A stretch of DNA of 64,000 nucleotides from RGIG4034 sp045576455 (GTDB taxonomy: Bacteria > Bacillota > Clostridia > Lachnospirales > Lachnospiraceae), in contig JAZNGM010000017.1 of NCBI GenBank assembly GCA_045576455.1, positions 1-64,000 of the forward strand. The letters are read 5' to 3'. The translations under genes and the position numbers were made by a program. The notes under the pieces are model-generated. The model saw only the letters and a list, made by a program, of their open reading frames with translations, ran no database searches and was not told the DNA's origin. This document shows, piece after piece, positions 8,486-16,978 of the stretch; positions within the stretch are counted from its first letter, which is position 1, and every line of letters begins with the position of its first letter.

Positions 8486-8512
8486 TAAGAAAATACATAT
8501 AAAAGCCGAAAT
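8486..8512 (+). promoter_or_regulatory. Sigma-28 (SigD/FliA-type) promoter of the flagellin cassette
   Basis: TAAG (8486-8489), a 15-base spacer and GCCGAAAT (8505-8512) fit the flagellar sigma factor consensus TAAA-N15-GCCGATAT with two mismatches. It lies 43 bases upstream of the first gene of a flagellar cassette, exactly where late-class flagellar control is expected. Confidence 0.7.
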
Positions 8513-8555
8513 ATATCATGTAAAGAACAACCTGTAACATGAAAGTGGTGACAGT

Positions 8556-11500
8556 ATGAAGATATCGTTTGATTCACTGAATGCAAATCAAAATGTTGAC
8601 AGGGTAACAACTTCATCAATGGGCGAGACAATTTCAACGACGAAATTGTCAGGCGCATATGCATTGGACATTTCTGGAACAGTTATGGATAACTCATCAA
8701 TCTTAGATCAAGGAAAGATCGCAGAAGACGTTATGCAAAATGCGGAGCAGGGTTTTTTGGATGCGAAGCAGAACTTTATGACAGTTATGTCTAATTTTAT
8801 GTCTGCCGGTGATTATGAGGAACTTGAAAAAAATGGGTTTAAACCGGGCAGTGTTGATGCAGAAACAATTGTTACCGTTGTAGATGAAATAAAAGCTAAG
8901 CTTGCAGAAGCCGGTATTGAGATAAAAGGTTATAATGACGACCTTAGTACCGAAGAGTTGGCGCGCATTACCGGAAGTGAAATGCGTGGCAGAAGCATTG
9001 CAGACAAGTTAAAAGAAAATGACATGCCTGTCAATAGCAGGAATGTTAAAGATATAAATGAGGCATTACGCAAGTGTGAGGAAATAAACGGACTAAGCGA
9101 CGGTGCTAAAAAATATCTTATTCAGAATAAATCAGAGCTTACTATTGAAAACGTATATTGTGCCCAATTTACTTCTGTATCAGGAACTACCCGTCAGGGA
9201 TATGGTTATTATGCGGAAGAAATGCCGGGATATTACGCTAAAAAAGCAGAAGGCATTAATTGGGATAGTATTGAAGGACAGATTAACGCCATTATAGAAG
9301 AAGCCGGTATACCTAATGATATTCAAACCCAGGAAGAAGCTAAATGGCTTATTATGGAAGGTATTCCGCTGACGAAAGATAATGTCAGCAGAATGCATAA
9401 GATTAACAGTATATCTTTCCCGATTAATACGGATAGTGCGCTTAATGCTATTGTCAATGCATTATGGAAGAATAAAGGAACCAATGAAGCGGTTTTAACT
9501 GATACGGAATCTATATGTGTCGAAGCAGAGCGTATCAGGAATACCGTTGACTCTATTTCAGAAGATACCTTACGTACCGCGGTTACAGAAGCGGTTCCGT
9601 TGACAATAAAGAACTTAAAAATGCTTCAGGATCAGGGTGGTGAGGCTTCATATAACAGGCAGGAGGAAGCTGCTTATGAAAATGATGAAGCTTTCGTAAC
9701 GGCAAGAAGACAGCTTGAAGAAATCCGCCTTCAAATGACATTTGAAGCTAATTTAAGATTGTTGAAGAGTGGCTATTCCATTGATACGACAGAACTGTCA
9801 GAATTAGTAGATAAACTGAAAGCGATAGAACAGACACAAAAAGAAGTGCTGTATCAGACAGAAAATCCTGAGTTATTGAAAGAACGTGATCAGATATATC
9901 AGGAAACTCTCACGAAAACGGCACAAATACCATCTCTTCCTGCACATGTTATCGGAAAAGTGGCAGGAAATAGCGTATTCTTTAATCTTAATTATGTATA
10001 TTTGCAAGGAACCGTTCTTAAAAGCAATTATGAGCAGGTACAGGCTGCTTATGAAACGGTGATGACGGTTCCGAGAGCGGATTTGGGAGATAGTATTCAA
10101 AAGGCTTTTAGAAATGTTGATGATATTTTAATGAATTTGGACCTTGCAGTTAATGATGTTAATGAAAGGGCTGTAAGAATTCTTGGATATAACAATATGC
10201 CTGTTAATGAAGCTAATATCGCTTTGATTAAGGATGCAGACCTTACACTTAACCGTGTTATCAGAAAACTGACACCGGGAACAACCTTACAATTAATAAG
10301 GGATGGCATTAATCCTCTTTCCATGAATCTTGAGGAACTGGATGAATACCTTAATAATATGGAGACACCGGCAGCAGATGCTGAAAAGTATAGCCGGTAT
10401 TTGTACCAGCTTGAGAGAAATCACGAAATAACACCTGAGGAAAAAGAAGCCTATATCGGTATTTACCGCTTAATCCGTCAGGTAGAAAAATCGGATGGTG
10501 CCGTAATCGGAAGTCTTGTCAATCAAGGTGCCGAATTAAGTTTTAAGAATCTTCTTTCTGCAGTAAGAACGGCAAAAAGTAAAGCTATGGATTATTATGT
10601 GGATGATGATTTCGGCGGGGTTGAGGGTTCCTTTAGGAATAAGTCTATTTCGTCACAGATTGAAAGCTATTATACCCGTCTTACAAAAGAGATTTATGAC
10701 ACGTTATCACCTGAAAAGATAGCTAATATTAACTTTAATGACAGTATGACACTTGAAGAATTTGCGCAGGCTATGCAGGATCAGGGAGTAGAAGAAGATG
10801 CGGATGTTTTAAGACAGTATCGTAAGGAGATATTAGATGAAACAAGGAATGTCCGCTATATAAATGAAAAAACACTTTCTAACCTTTTACAGTTTGATCA
10901 GGAAATAACTACAGATAACCTGATGGCAGCAGATTATCTTTTACAGTACAGAGGTTCGGCGTTCAGACAACTGTTTGGCCGTGCGGGTGAACAGGGTACG
11001 GCAGTAAGAGACCGGCTTGAACAGGCGATGTATAAATTGCAGCGTAACCTTACTGATGAAGAAACTGCTTTAAGGGCATATGATACACTGTGTGATGAAG
11101 TGGAAGAAGTGCTGGATGAGTCGTTGGAAAAAGCAAGCTCACACATTGATGTGAGATCCATCAGCAATTTCCATAAACAGATATCACTTGCAAGAAATCT
11201 TGCAAAAAAAGAGAATTATGAAGTTCCTGTTTTAATAAATGGACAGATAAATTCAATCAACTTGCAAATAGTGAGCGATGAGCAAGATGCAGGCAAGGTT
11301 AAAATTACGTTTTCATCGGATGTGTATGGTAAGGTATATGCTTCTTTCCAGGCAAAAGAAATAGCTTATCCGGAAGAAGCAACGGTTGTGAGCGGTATGA
11401 TTGCAAGTTCTGATGATGAAGGTATTGAATTACTAAAAAAAGCAGAAAAGGTAATCAGACAGGAGTTAACTACCGATAAATGTATTGTAGAAGATTTATT

Positions 11501-11663
11501 CTTTACCGTTAGCAAATCGGTAGATATAAATACAGTGGATACACTTTCCGGTCAGGGACAGCATATATCAGATGATTCAGAAGATAAAAAGATAGCAACG
11601 AAGACGCTGTATGATATAGCAAAAGCCTTTATTATAGCCATACAGAGTCAAAAAGGAGAGTAA
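8556..11663 (+). CDS. DUF6240-type flagellar-cassette protein
   Basis: A 1035-residue protein, largely helical and acidic, with no signal peptide or membrane segment. The N-terminus (MKISFDSLNANQN and later GAYALDISGTVMDN) resembles the Lachnospiraceae DUF6240 family found beside flagellar genes; this is recall, not a search. The middle has several similar segments of the type 'NNMPVNEANIALIKDA' that suggest internal repeats of about 60-70 residues. The last 130 residues (INLQIVSDEQDAGKVKITF onward) recall the C-terminal domain of the hook-length control protein FliK, which is inference. It ends 2 bases before flagellin and shares its sigma-28-type promoter, so it is probably made late in flagellar assembly. 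Exact role unknown. Confidence 0.7.
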   Translation: MKISFDSLNANQNVDRVTTSSMGETISTTKLSGAYALDISGTVMDNSSILDQGKIAEDVMQNAEQGFLDAKQNFMTVMSNFMSAGDYEELEKNGFKPGSVDAETIVTVVDEIKAKLAEAGIEIKGYNDDLSTEELARITGSEMRGRSIADKLKENDMPVNSRNVKDINEALRKCEEINGLSDGAKKYLIQNKSELTIENVYCAQFTSVSGTTRQGYGYYAEEMPGYYAKKAEGINWDSIEGQINAIIEEAGIPNDIQTQEEAKWLIMEGIPLTKDNVSRMHKINSISFPINTDSALNAIVNALWKNKGTNEAVLTDTESICVEAERIRNTVDSISEDTLRTAVTEAVPLTIKNLKMLQDQGGEASYNRQEEAAYENDEAFVTARRQLEEIRLQMTFEANLRLLKSGYSIDTTELSELVDKLKAIEQTQKEVLYQTENPELLKERDQIYQETLTKTAQIPSLPAHVIGKVAGNSVFFNLNYVYLQGTVLKSNYEQVQAAYETVMTVPRADLGDSIQKAFRNVDDILMNLDLAVNDVNERAVRILGYNNMPVNEANIALIKDADLTLNRVIRKLTPGTTLQLIRDGINPLSMNLEELDEYLNNMETPAADAEKYSRYLYQLERNHEITPEEKEAYIGIYRLIRQVEKSDGAVIGSLVNQGAELSFKNLLSAVRTAKSKAMDYYVDDDFGGVEGSFRNKSISSQIESYYTRLTKEIYDTLSPEKIANINFNDSMTLEEFAQAMQDQGVEEDADVLRQYRKEILDETRNVRYINEKTLSNLLQFDQEITTDNLMAADYLLQYRGSAFRQLFGRAGEQGTAVRDRLEQAMYKLQRNLTDEETALRAYDTLCDEVEEVLDESLEKASSHIDVRSISNFHKQISLARNLAKKENYEVPVLINGQINSINLQIVSDEQDAGKVKITFSSDVYGKVYASFQAKEIAYPEEATVVSGMIASSDDEGIELLKKAEKVIRQELTTDKCIVEDLFFTVSKSVDINTVDTLSGQGQHISDDSEDKKIATKTLYDIAKAFIIAIQSQKGE

Positions 11664-11665
11664 CT

Positions 11666-12796
11666 ATGAAGATTAATTACAACGCAACAGCCATGATTGC
11701 CAAACAGGCATTGGAAAGAAATAACAGCATGCAGAACAACTCGACGATGAAGCTTTCAACAGGACTTAAAATTATGTCTGCAAAAGATGATGCGGCGGGT
11801 TATGCAGTTTCCAGAAGAATGAAGGCACAGATTAGAGGACTTGATAGTGCAAGGGCTTCTGCCGGTGACGGTGTATCCGTTGCCGAAATTGTAGACGGAG
11901 CATTAAGCGAAGTGCATTCTATTTTACAGCGAATGAATGAACTTGCTGTTAAGGGTGCTAACGGAACTATGATTGATTCAGACCGTGTGGCACTTAGTGA
12001 AGAAATTGAACAGTTAAAGGATGAAATCAACAGAATCGGATCAGAAACAGAATTTAACGGTCAGACATTGATGGACGGAAACTTTGATTTAAAAGGTTAT
12101 ACGGATGCTTATGGTGTATATGTTGATGATTATACGGATGCGGTTCCTGCCGGTGTGTATTCTTTTAGCCTTACCGGCGTGGGAACAAATGCATTTGCAG
12201 CATCTATGACAGTGGCGCCGGATGTTGCCGGAGGAGAGGAATTCTTTAATAACGCTGTTATTACGACAAAAGAGGATGCAGTTACCGTTACTGACGGAAG
12301 GGGAAAGACTATAGAATTTTTCCTTGATTTAGACAGATTAAAAGCAGATAACGGTGGAACGGTTCCTGCAAATCTTGATATTAATCTTGATATTAAGAGT
12401 ATAGGTGAAATGAATGTACAGGTAGGAGCAAGTGAAGGCCAGTTGCTTAAAATGCGAATCCCGGTTGTTTCTATTGAATCATTAAACCTTGATAAAATTG
12501 ATTTTTCTACACAGACAAGCTGTCAGCAAACGATTGCCATGATTGCGGATGCCAGTGCACAGGTTTCTTCTATACGAAGCCGTATCGGTGCTTACCAGAA
12601 CAGATTGGAAGGCGCGATGACAAATCTGGATGTGAGCTCAGATAATATGACAAGCGCATATTCACGTATTATGGATGTGGATATGGCAGCAGAAATGACA
12701 GAGTATTATACTTCACAGATTTTGGTTCAGGCAGGTACTTCCGTATTGGCGCAAGCTAATTCGCAGCCGGAGCAGATATTACAGTTATTACAATAA
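11666..12796 (+). CDS. Flagellin
   Basis: A 376-residue flagellin, the filament subunit. The conserved N-terminal D0/D1 helices (MKINYNATAMIAKQALERNN, then MKLSTGLKIMSAKDDAAGYA and QRMNELAVKGANGT) and the C-terminal helix (MDVDMAAEMTEYYTSQIL to the final LQLLQ) are intact. The surface-exposed middle, about residues 140-280, is variable and short. Both ends keep the residues typical of filament packing and secretion. AAAAGGAGAG precedes the ATG. It follows the DUF6240-type gene with a 2-base gap and is followed by its chaperone fliS, so the three form one operon. No other flagellar structural genes are in the window. Confidence 0.95.
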   Translation: MKINYNATAMIAKQALERNNSMQNNSTMKLSTGLKIMSAKDDAAGYAVSRRMKAQIRGLDSARASAGDGVSVAEIVDGALSEVHSILQRMNELAVKGANGTMIDSDRVALSEEIEQLKDEINRIGSETEFNGQTLMDGNFDLKGYTDAYGVYVDDYTDAVPAGVYSFSLTGVGTNAFAASMTVAPDVAGGEEFFNNAVITTKEDAVTVTDGRGKTIEFFLDLDRLKADNGGTVPANLDINLDIKSIGEMNVQVGASEGQLLKMRIPVVSIESLNLDKIDFSTQTSCQQTIAMIADASAQVSSIRSRIGAYQNRLEGAMTNLDVSSDNMTSAYSRIMDVDMAAEMTEYYTSQILVQAGTSVLAQANSQPEQILQLLQ

Positions 12797-12820
12797 TCGT
12801 AAAACCGGGAGGAATTGATT

Positions 12821-13297
12821 ATGACAGACGCGCTTAAGCAACAATATACGCTTCGTATTTCCCAGGCAAATAGAAGCGAGTTGACGGTTATTCTTTATGA
12901 AATGCTGCTGAGTTATATCGATGATGTAAAAAAAGCACATACCAATAAAGACAGAGCAGCATTCCGGGAAGGCATTAGAAAAGCCAATGGCTGTGTAAAA
13001 GAATTATTAGCTTCCTTGGATTATTCTTATGAAATATCTTACGGATTATCTAATTTATACCTCTATGTAAGCCGTGAACTTGCACTGGTAGATGTGCGTA
13101 ACCGGCCTGAGGGATTAGAGGCTGTTGAAATGGTTATAAAAGGATTGTGTGAATCATTCCGTAAAGTCAGTGAACAAGATAAAAGTGATGCTTTAATGCA
13201 CAATACGCAGGCAGTATACGCAGGACTCACGTATGGTAAATCAGATCTCAATGAGAGCCTGTATAGTCAGGGCGGCTCCCGCGGCATCTGCGTTTAG
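12821..13297 (+). CDS. fliS: Flagellar export chaperone FliS
   Basis: A 158-residue FliS-family protein that binds the C-terminus of cytosolic flagellin and stops early polymerisation. The helical-bundle pattern of the family is clear, for example QQYTLRISQANRSELTVILYE and the ALDYS-like ASLDYSYEISYGLSNLYLY. The ATG at 12821 is chosen because GGGAGG ends 8 bases before it; a TTG at 12815 lies too close. The last 57 bases overlap the 3' end of a convergent DUF2508 gene on the other strand, so the C-terminal tail of this FliS (about 19 residues) is constrained by two genes. Confidence 0.9.
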   Translation: MTDALKQQYTLRISQANRSELTVILYEMLLSYIDDVKKAHTNKDRAAFREGIRKANGCVKELLASLDYSYEISYGLSNLYLYVSRELALVDVRNRPEGLEAVEMVIKGLCESFRKVSEQDKSDALMHNTQAVYAGLTYGKSDLNESLYSQGGSRGICV

Positions 13298-13555
13298 TTC
13301 AAGTTCATTTACAAAATCCATATCAGTATGTCTAATGGGCAGCGAATATAGTTTCGCTGCCTGTTCTAATAAGAACTTATATCGCTTTAAAACAGAATTA
13401 ACCTCGTATATATAACAGTCAATTAAGTCGGGGTCGGTAGCGTTATCAAATCCGTCATATGCTATCTGAAGTGCTTTTTTTGTTAATTCAATGTCGTTGA
13501 GAAGGCTGATTTTATCAGGGTCTTCATTAGAATTTCGGCTAAAAAAAGCTTTCAT
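13241..13555 (-). CDS. DUF2508 (YaaL-like) small protein
   Basis: A 104-residue, mostly helical protein resembling the DUF2508/YaaL family of Firmicutes, whose function is unknown. Its core runs from LLNDIELTKKALQIAYDGFD through DLIDCYIYEVNSVLKRYKFLL. The ATG at 13555 is preceded by AGAAAGG at suitable distance; a longer version from 13585 has no such site. It has no signal peptide. Its 3' end runs 57 bases into fliS on the opposite strand. Family assignment is by pattern only. Confidence 0.75.
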   Translation of the reverse strand: MKAFFSRNSNEDPDKISLLNDIELTKKALQIAYDGFDNATDPDLIDCYIYEVNSVLKRYKFLLEQAAKLYSLPIRHTDMDFVNELELNADAAGAALTIQALIEI

Positions 13556-13680
13556 GTCATATACCTTTCTCGTTATAAAATACACTTTTTAACAGTATAA
13601 TCAGATTTTTTTAGTATTATACAAAAAAAGGAAATAAAGTTTGTTACTATTTTACGAAAACGCAAAAAGAGAATAAAAAC

Positions 13681-13942
13681 CTCTTTACAGAGCTAGAGGA
13701 GTCTGCTAAACTTCGATTTACAACTCAGCAGGGAACACTTCTTATGTTCCTCAAGTATTTCATAATACCGTAAGGTATTTCATAAAGCAGTGAATACTGC
13801 TTCAGGCGTTTATGCCGTTTATTTCTCCAAACACACATGAATACAAGATTCTATGTTTTTGAACAGTTTCATTCCGCCCAATGAGTTATTGTTCTTTGTC
13901 ACCTCTTACAAAAATGTTTTTTTGGAGTGTTCCCTGTAAGAG
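13681..13942 (+). ncRNA. Candidate structured leader RNA upstream of the Tad operon
   Basis: The 404 bases between the DUF2508 gene and tadZ have no credible coding region. CTCTTTACAG (13681-13690) can pair with CTGTAAGAG (13934-13942, one bulge). CAGGGAACACTTC (13729-13741) can pair over 13 bp, with one G-U, with GGAGTGTTCCCTG (13924-13936). Between them stand local hairpins: CTGCT/AGCAG (13703-13731), GGAACA/TGTTCC (13732-13750), AATACC-gtaa-GGTATT (13764-13779) and GCAGT-gaat-ACTGC (13787-13800). The GGAACA/TGTTCC hairpin and a 3' hairpin CTCTTACA/TGTAAGAG (13903-13942) compete with the long-range pairings, so two folds are possible. I match it to no known riboswitch. Confidence 0.42.
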
Positions 13943-13989
13943 TTTAGACAATACATACCGTTGTCAGTATGCAATAAGGAGGTTTATCT

Positions 13990-15021
13990 ATGCAGGGTAT
14001 GAGCGATAAAAAAATATTGGTTATTTGTGATTCGGATGAAAAATATGCTAACCGGCTTGCAGAATACTTTTCAAAGCAGGAGGAATTTCCGTTTGCCTTA
14101 TGGTATTTTTCACAAATTCATGCATTAGTTAATTTTATGGAAGAGAATAAGATATTTTTATTGCTGGTCCAGGAAGAAATCGTGAATGAACTTGGCGGGA
14201 AAATATATGCGGAAAACATATTTGTATTGTCATCCAATATTGAAAAATGTAAAGGATGTGATGAAGAGGTCAGATATATATACCGTTACCGTTCGGCAAA
14301 GGATATTATGATGTTCATTTATCAGAACTGTACGGTTGATATCAGGCTTCCGGTTAAAAATATGTGTGATGCTGCTACAAAGAGGATTGGTTTCTTTACG
14401 CCGGTAAATTCAATGCTGCAGACACCGCTTGCATTAACGATGGGACAAATACTGGCAAGAAAAAAGTCAGTTTTATATCTTAATTTTGATGGTTGTAACT
14501 CTTTTTACAGACAGGATTTTCATTCTCTGTTTAATCTTTCGGATTTAATCTTCTACTTTATGCATTCCAGAGAAAACTTTCTTACTAAACTTTCCACAAT
14601 GAAGCTTACCTTAAACAAGGTTGATTATATTGCACCGGCTAAAACGTATATGGATATCCAGTCGGTTGATGCTAACCAATGGATAGACATGATTAATTAT
14701 ATTTCTGAAAGTGGTTTATACGATTATATTTTTCTCGACATAACAAAGGCTGTTCAGGGGATTTTTGACATGCTGAATATATGTCACAGGATTTATACCA
14801 TAGACGATGACAGTGTACATGCCGTACGGAAAAAGAAATGGTATGAGAACATGGTTAGGTTTATTCATGCCGATTTTGTGACAGAGAAAACGTGCTATTT
14901 AAGCATTCCAAAAGAGGTAATAGGGGATGAGGACAAGGAAATGCCGGAATATCCCGAGGAGCTTACTTATAGCTGCTTTGGGGATTATGTAGCTAAAGTG
15001 TTACGGGAGGAAGGTATATGA
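13990..15021 (+). CDS. tadZ: TadZ/CpaE-like pilus localisation protein with degenerate ATPase domain
   Basis: A 343-residue protein at the head of the Tad operon. Residues 1-110 look like an atypical receiver domain (KKILVICDSDEKYANRLAEYF). Residues 130-340 follow the MinD/ParA fold, but the P-loop position reads GFFTPVNSMLQTPLALTMG and has no lysine of the GKT type, so ATP hydrolysis is doubtful. In Tad systems TadZ helps place the secretion apparatus at a pole or in a focus in the cytoplasm. AAGGAGG lies 7 bases before the ATG. The stop overlaps the tadA start (ATGA). A long structured leader precedes it. Confidence 0.75.
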   Translation: MQGMSDKKILVICDSDEKYANRLAEYFSKQEEFPFALWYFSQIHALVNFMEENKIFLLLVQEEIVNELGGKIYAENIFVLSSNIEKCKGCDEEVRYIYRYRSAKDIMMFIYQNCTVDIRLPVKNMCDAATKRIGFFTPVNSMLQTPLALTMGQILARKKSVLYLNFDGCNSFYRQDFHSLFNLSDLIFYFMHSRENFLTKLSTMKLTLNKVDYIAPAKTYMDIQSVDANQWIDMINYISESGLYDYIFLDITKAVQGIFDMLNICHRIYTIDDDSVHAVRKKKWYENMVRFIHADFVTEKTCYLSIPKEVIGDEDKEMPEYPEELTYSCFGDYVAKVLREEGI

Positions 15022-16241
15022 CGAGTTTTAATTATGATGATATGAAATGTTATTTGAAAGAACTTGTAATGGAGCAGATTGATATCAGCAGAAATGTAGA
15101 GGATGAAGAAGTCTTTGAGCTTATTAATGAAAATATGGTTAAGTTATGTCGTGAGCATTATATAGGAAGCTATGAGCGGGAAAAAATGGCCGTGGAAATT
15201 TTTAACGCTATAAGGAAACTTGATATCATTCAGGAGCTGGTAGATGACAGTGATGTTACAGAAATTATGGTAAATGGGATTGATAGTATATTCATCGAAC
15301 GTAAGGGAAGATTGTATTGCTGGGAAAAGCACTTTACAAGTAAGGAAAAGCTTGAGAGTGTAATCCAACAGATTGTTGCTAAGAGTAACAGGGTTGTTAA
15401 TGAAAGTACACCTATTGTGGATGCACGCTTGGAAAATGGTTCAAGAGTACATGTCGTATTACCTCCGGTTGCCCTAAATGGTCCCATTCTTACAATCCGT
15501 AGATTTCCTGACAATCCTATCAGTATAAAGAAACTTGTGGAAATCGGGTCTGTAAATTGTGAAGTGGTGGATTTTCTCAATAAACTTGTCGTTGCCGGTT
15601 ATAACATATTTATCAGTGGCGGTACGGGTTCCGGAAAGACAACGTTTCTTAATGCACTTTCTGAATTTATCCCAAAGGAAGAGAGAATTATTACCATTGA
15701 GGACAGTGCAGAATTACAAATAAGAGGAATTGACAATATTGTCAGTTTGGAAACGCGTAATGCAAATGTAGAAGGTTGTAAAGAAATCAGTATAAGGGAT
15801 TTAATCAAAGCTTCGCTCAGAATGCGGCCGGATAGAATTATTGTGGGGGAAGTTAGGGGAGGAGAGGCCATAGATATGATTCAGGCCTATAACACAGGGC
15901 ACGATGGTTCGCTTTCTACAGGTCATGCAAACAGTGCAAAGGATATGTTAACCAGACTTGAGACGATGATGCTAATGGGGATGAATCTACCTCTAGAGGC
16001 AATACGAAGGCAGATTGCTTCGGGTATAGACATTATAGTTCATCTTGGAAGATTGCGTGATAAGAGCCGTAAAGTGTTGGAAATATCTGAGGTAGAGGGA
16101 TTTTCAGAGGGCGAAATCCGGCTCAATGTTCTTTATGAATTTATGGAAAAGGGTGAAGAGAATGGAAAAATCAAAGGTGTTCTTACTAAAAAGAGCGAGC
16201 TTAAACATAAGGAAAAGCTCTGTGCAGCAGGATTATCATAG
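15018..16241 (+). CDS. tadA: Tad secretion ATPase TadA/CpaF
   Basis: A 407-residue VirB11/CpaF-type traffic ATPase that powers assembly of Flp/Tad pili at the cytoplasmic face. The N-terminal domain (to about residue 150) precedes a RecA-like core with Walker A GGTGSGKTT near residue 200. The Asp box IITIEDSAELQI is near 222, Walker B DRIIVGEVRG near 273 and the His box TGHANSAKDML near 300. The length is typical. It overlaps tadZ by 4 bases, and its tail overlaps the tadB start by 80 bases, so the genes are tightly coupled. Confidence 0.95.
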   Translation: MTSFNYDDMKCYLKELVMEQIDISRNVEDEEVFELINENMVKLCREHYIGSYEREKMAVEIFNAIRKLDIIQELVDDSDVTEIMVNGIDSIFIERKGRLYCWEKHFTSKEKLESVIQQIVAKSNRVVNESTPIVDARLENGSRVHVVLPPVALNGPILTIRRFPDNPISIKKLVEIGSVNCEVVDFLNKLVVAGYNIFISGGTGSGKTTFLNALSEFIPKEERIITIEDSAELQIRGIDNIVSLETRNANVEGCKEISIRDLIKASLRMRPDRIIVGEVRGGEAIDMIQAYNTGHDGSLSTGHANSAKDMLTRLETMMLMGMNLPLEAIRRQIASGIDIIVHLGRLRDKSRKVLEISEVEGFSEGEIRLNVLYEFMEKGEENGKIKGVLTKKSELKHKEKLCAAGLS

Positions 16242-16965
16242 CTATACGTTTAGCGGTAAGGAAGTAGTCCGTTATGTGCTTGAGTATGCATTAATCATTA
16301 GCCTTATGAGTTATTTGTTTTATGACTCTGTTGTCGCTTTTCTTGTGTTGTTATTGGGATGCAAAATGTACTTAAAACGAAAAAGGGAGTTGTTGCTAAG
16401 AAAGCGGAAAGAGCAGATGGAGCAGGAGTTCAGGGATTTTTTATCTAAGTTTTCCGTTAATCTTAAAGCAGGATATTCGATAGAGAATGCTTTTAATGAG
16501 TCCTATAAAGATATGTTAATGATTCATGATAATAAAGCCGTTCTGCTTAAGGAATTTAAAACGTTTATGTACAGCATGCAGAATAATGCTTCCATAGGTG
16601 AATTGTTATTGGATCTGGGAGTACGCAGCACTGTGGAAGAGATTGAAGAGTTTGCCAAAGTGTTTATGGTAGCAAGATATAGTGGGGGAAATCTTACTAA
16701 AATGATAGGCGATTGCTCGGACGTAATCCAAGACAAAATAGATATGAAAAGAGAGATAAGAACGGTTATTGCTGCCAAAGAAACAGAAGCAAAAATTCTG
16801 ATGTGTATTCCTTTTTTTATCATTATTTATATCAGTGCAACTTCCCCCGGCTATTTTGATATTCTGTATCATAACCTTACCGGAATTGCTATTATGTCAG
16901 TATGCCTCTTTATCTATATTATGGCAGTTATACTTGCCGGTAAAATTGTAAAAATAGAAATATAA
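16162..16965 (+). CDS. tadB: Tad pilus inner-membrane platform protein TadB
   Basis: A 267-residue type II secretion system F-domain protein. Two hydrophobic segments near the N-terminus (about residues 30-60) and two at the C-terminus (about 210-265) flank a cytoplasmic F domain with the pattern KFSVNLKAGYSIENAFNES and FAKVFMVARYSGGNLTKMI. The ATG at 16162 follows AAGGGTGAAGAG; a start at 16126 would lie deeper inside tadA with no site. TadB and TadC form the membrane platform on which TadA acts. Next gene begins 13 bases downstream. Confidence 0.88.
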   Translation: MEKSKVFLLKRASLNIRKSSVQQDYHSYTFSGKEVVRYVLEYALIISLMSYLFYDSVVAFLVLLLGCKMYLKRKRELLLRKRKEQMEQEFRDFLSKFSVNLKAGYSIENAFNESYKDMLMIHDNKAVLLKEFKTFMYSMQNNASIGELLLDLGVRSTVEEIEEFAKVFMVARYSGGNLTKMIGDCSDVIQDKIDMKREIRTVIAAKETEAKILMCIPFFIIIYISATSPGYFDILYHNLTGIAIMSVCLFIYIMAVILAGKIVKIEI

Positions 16966-16978
16966 TATGAGGTTGTCT

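Noticed and set aside
13233..13415. Plus-strand frame crossing the fliS/DUF2508 junction
   Set aside because: Overlaps two better-supported genes and has no ribosome binding site.
13681..13942. Assignment of the tad leader to a known riboswitch such as c-di-GMP or to 6S RNA
   Set aside because: The characteristic conserved cores of these classes are not recognisable in the sequence. I kept it only as an unassigned structured region.
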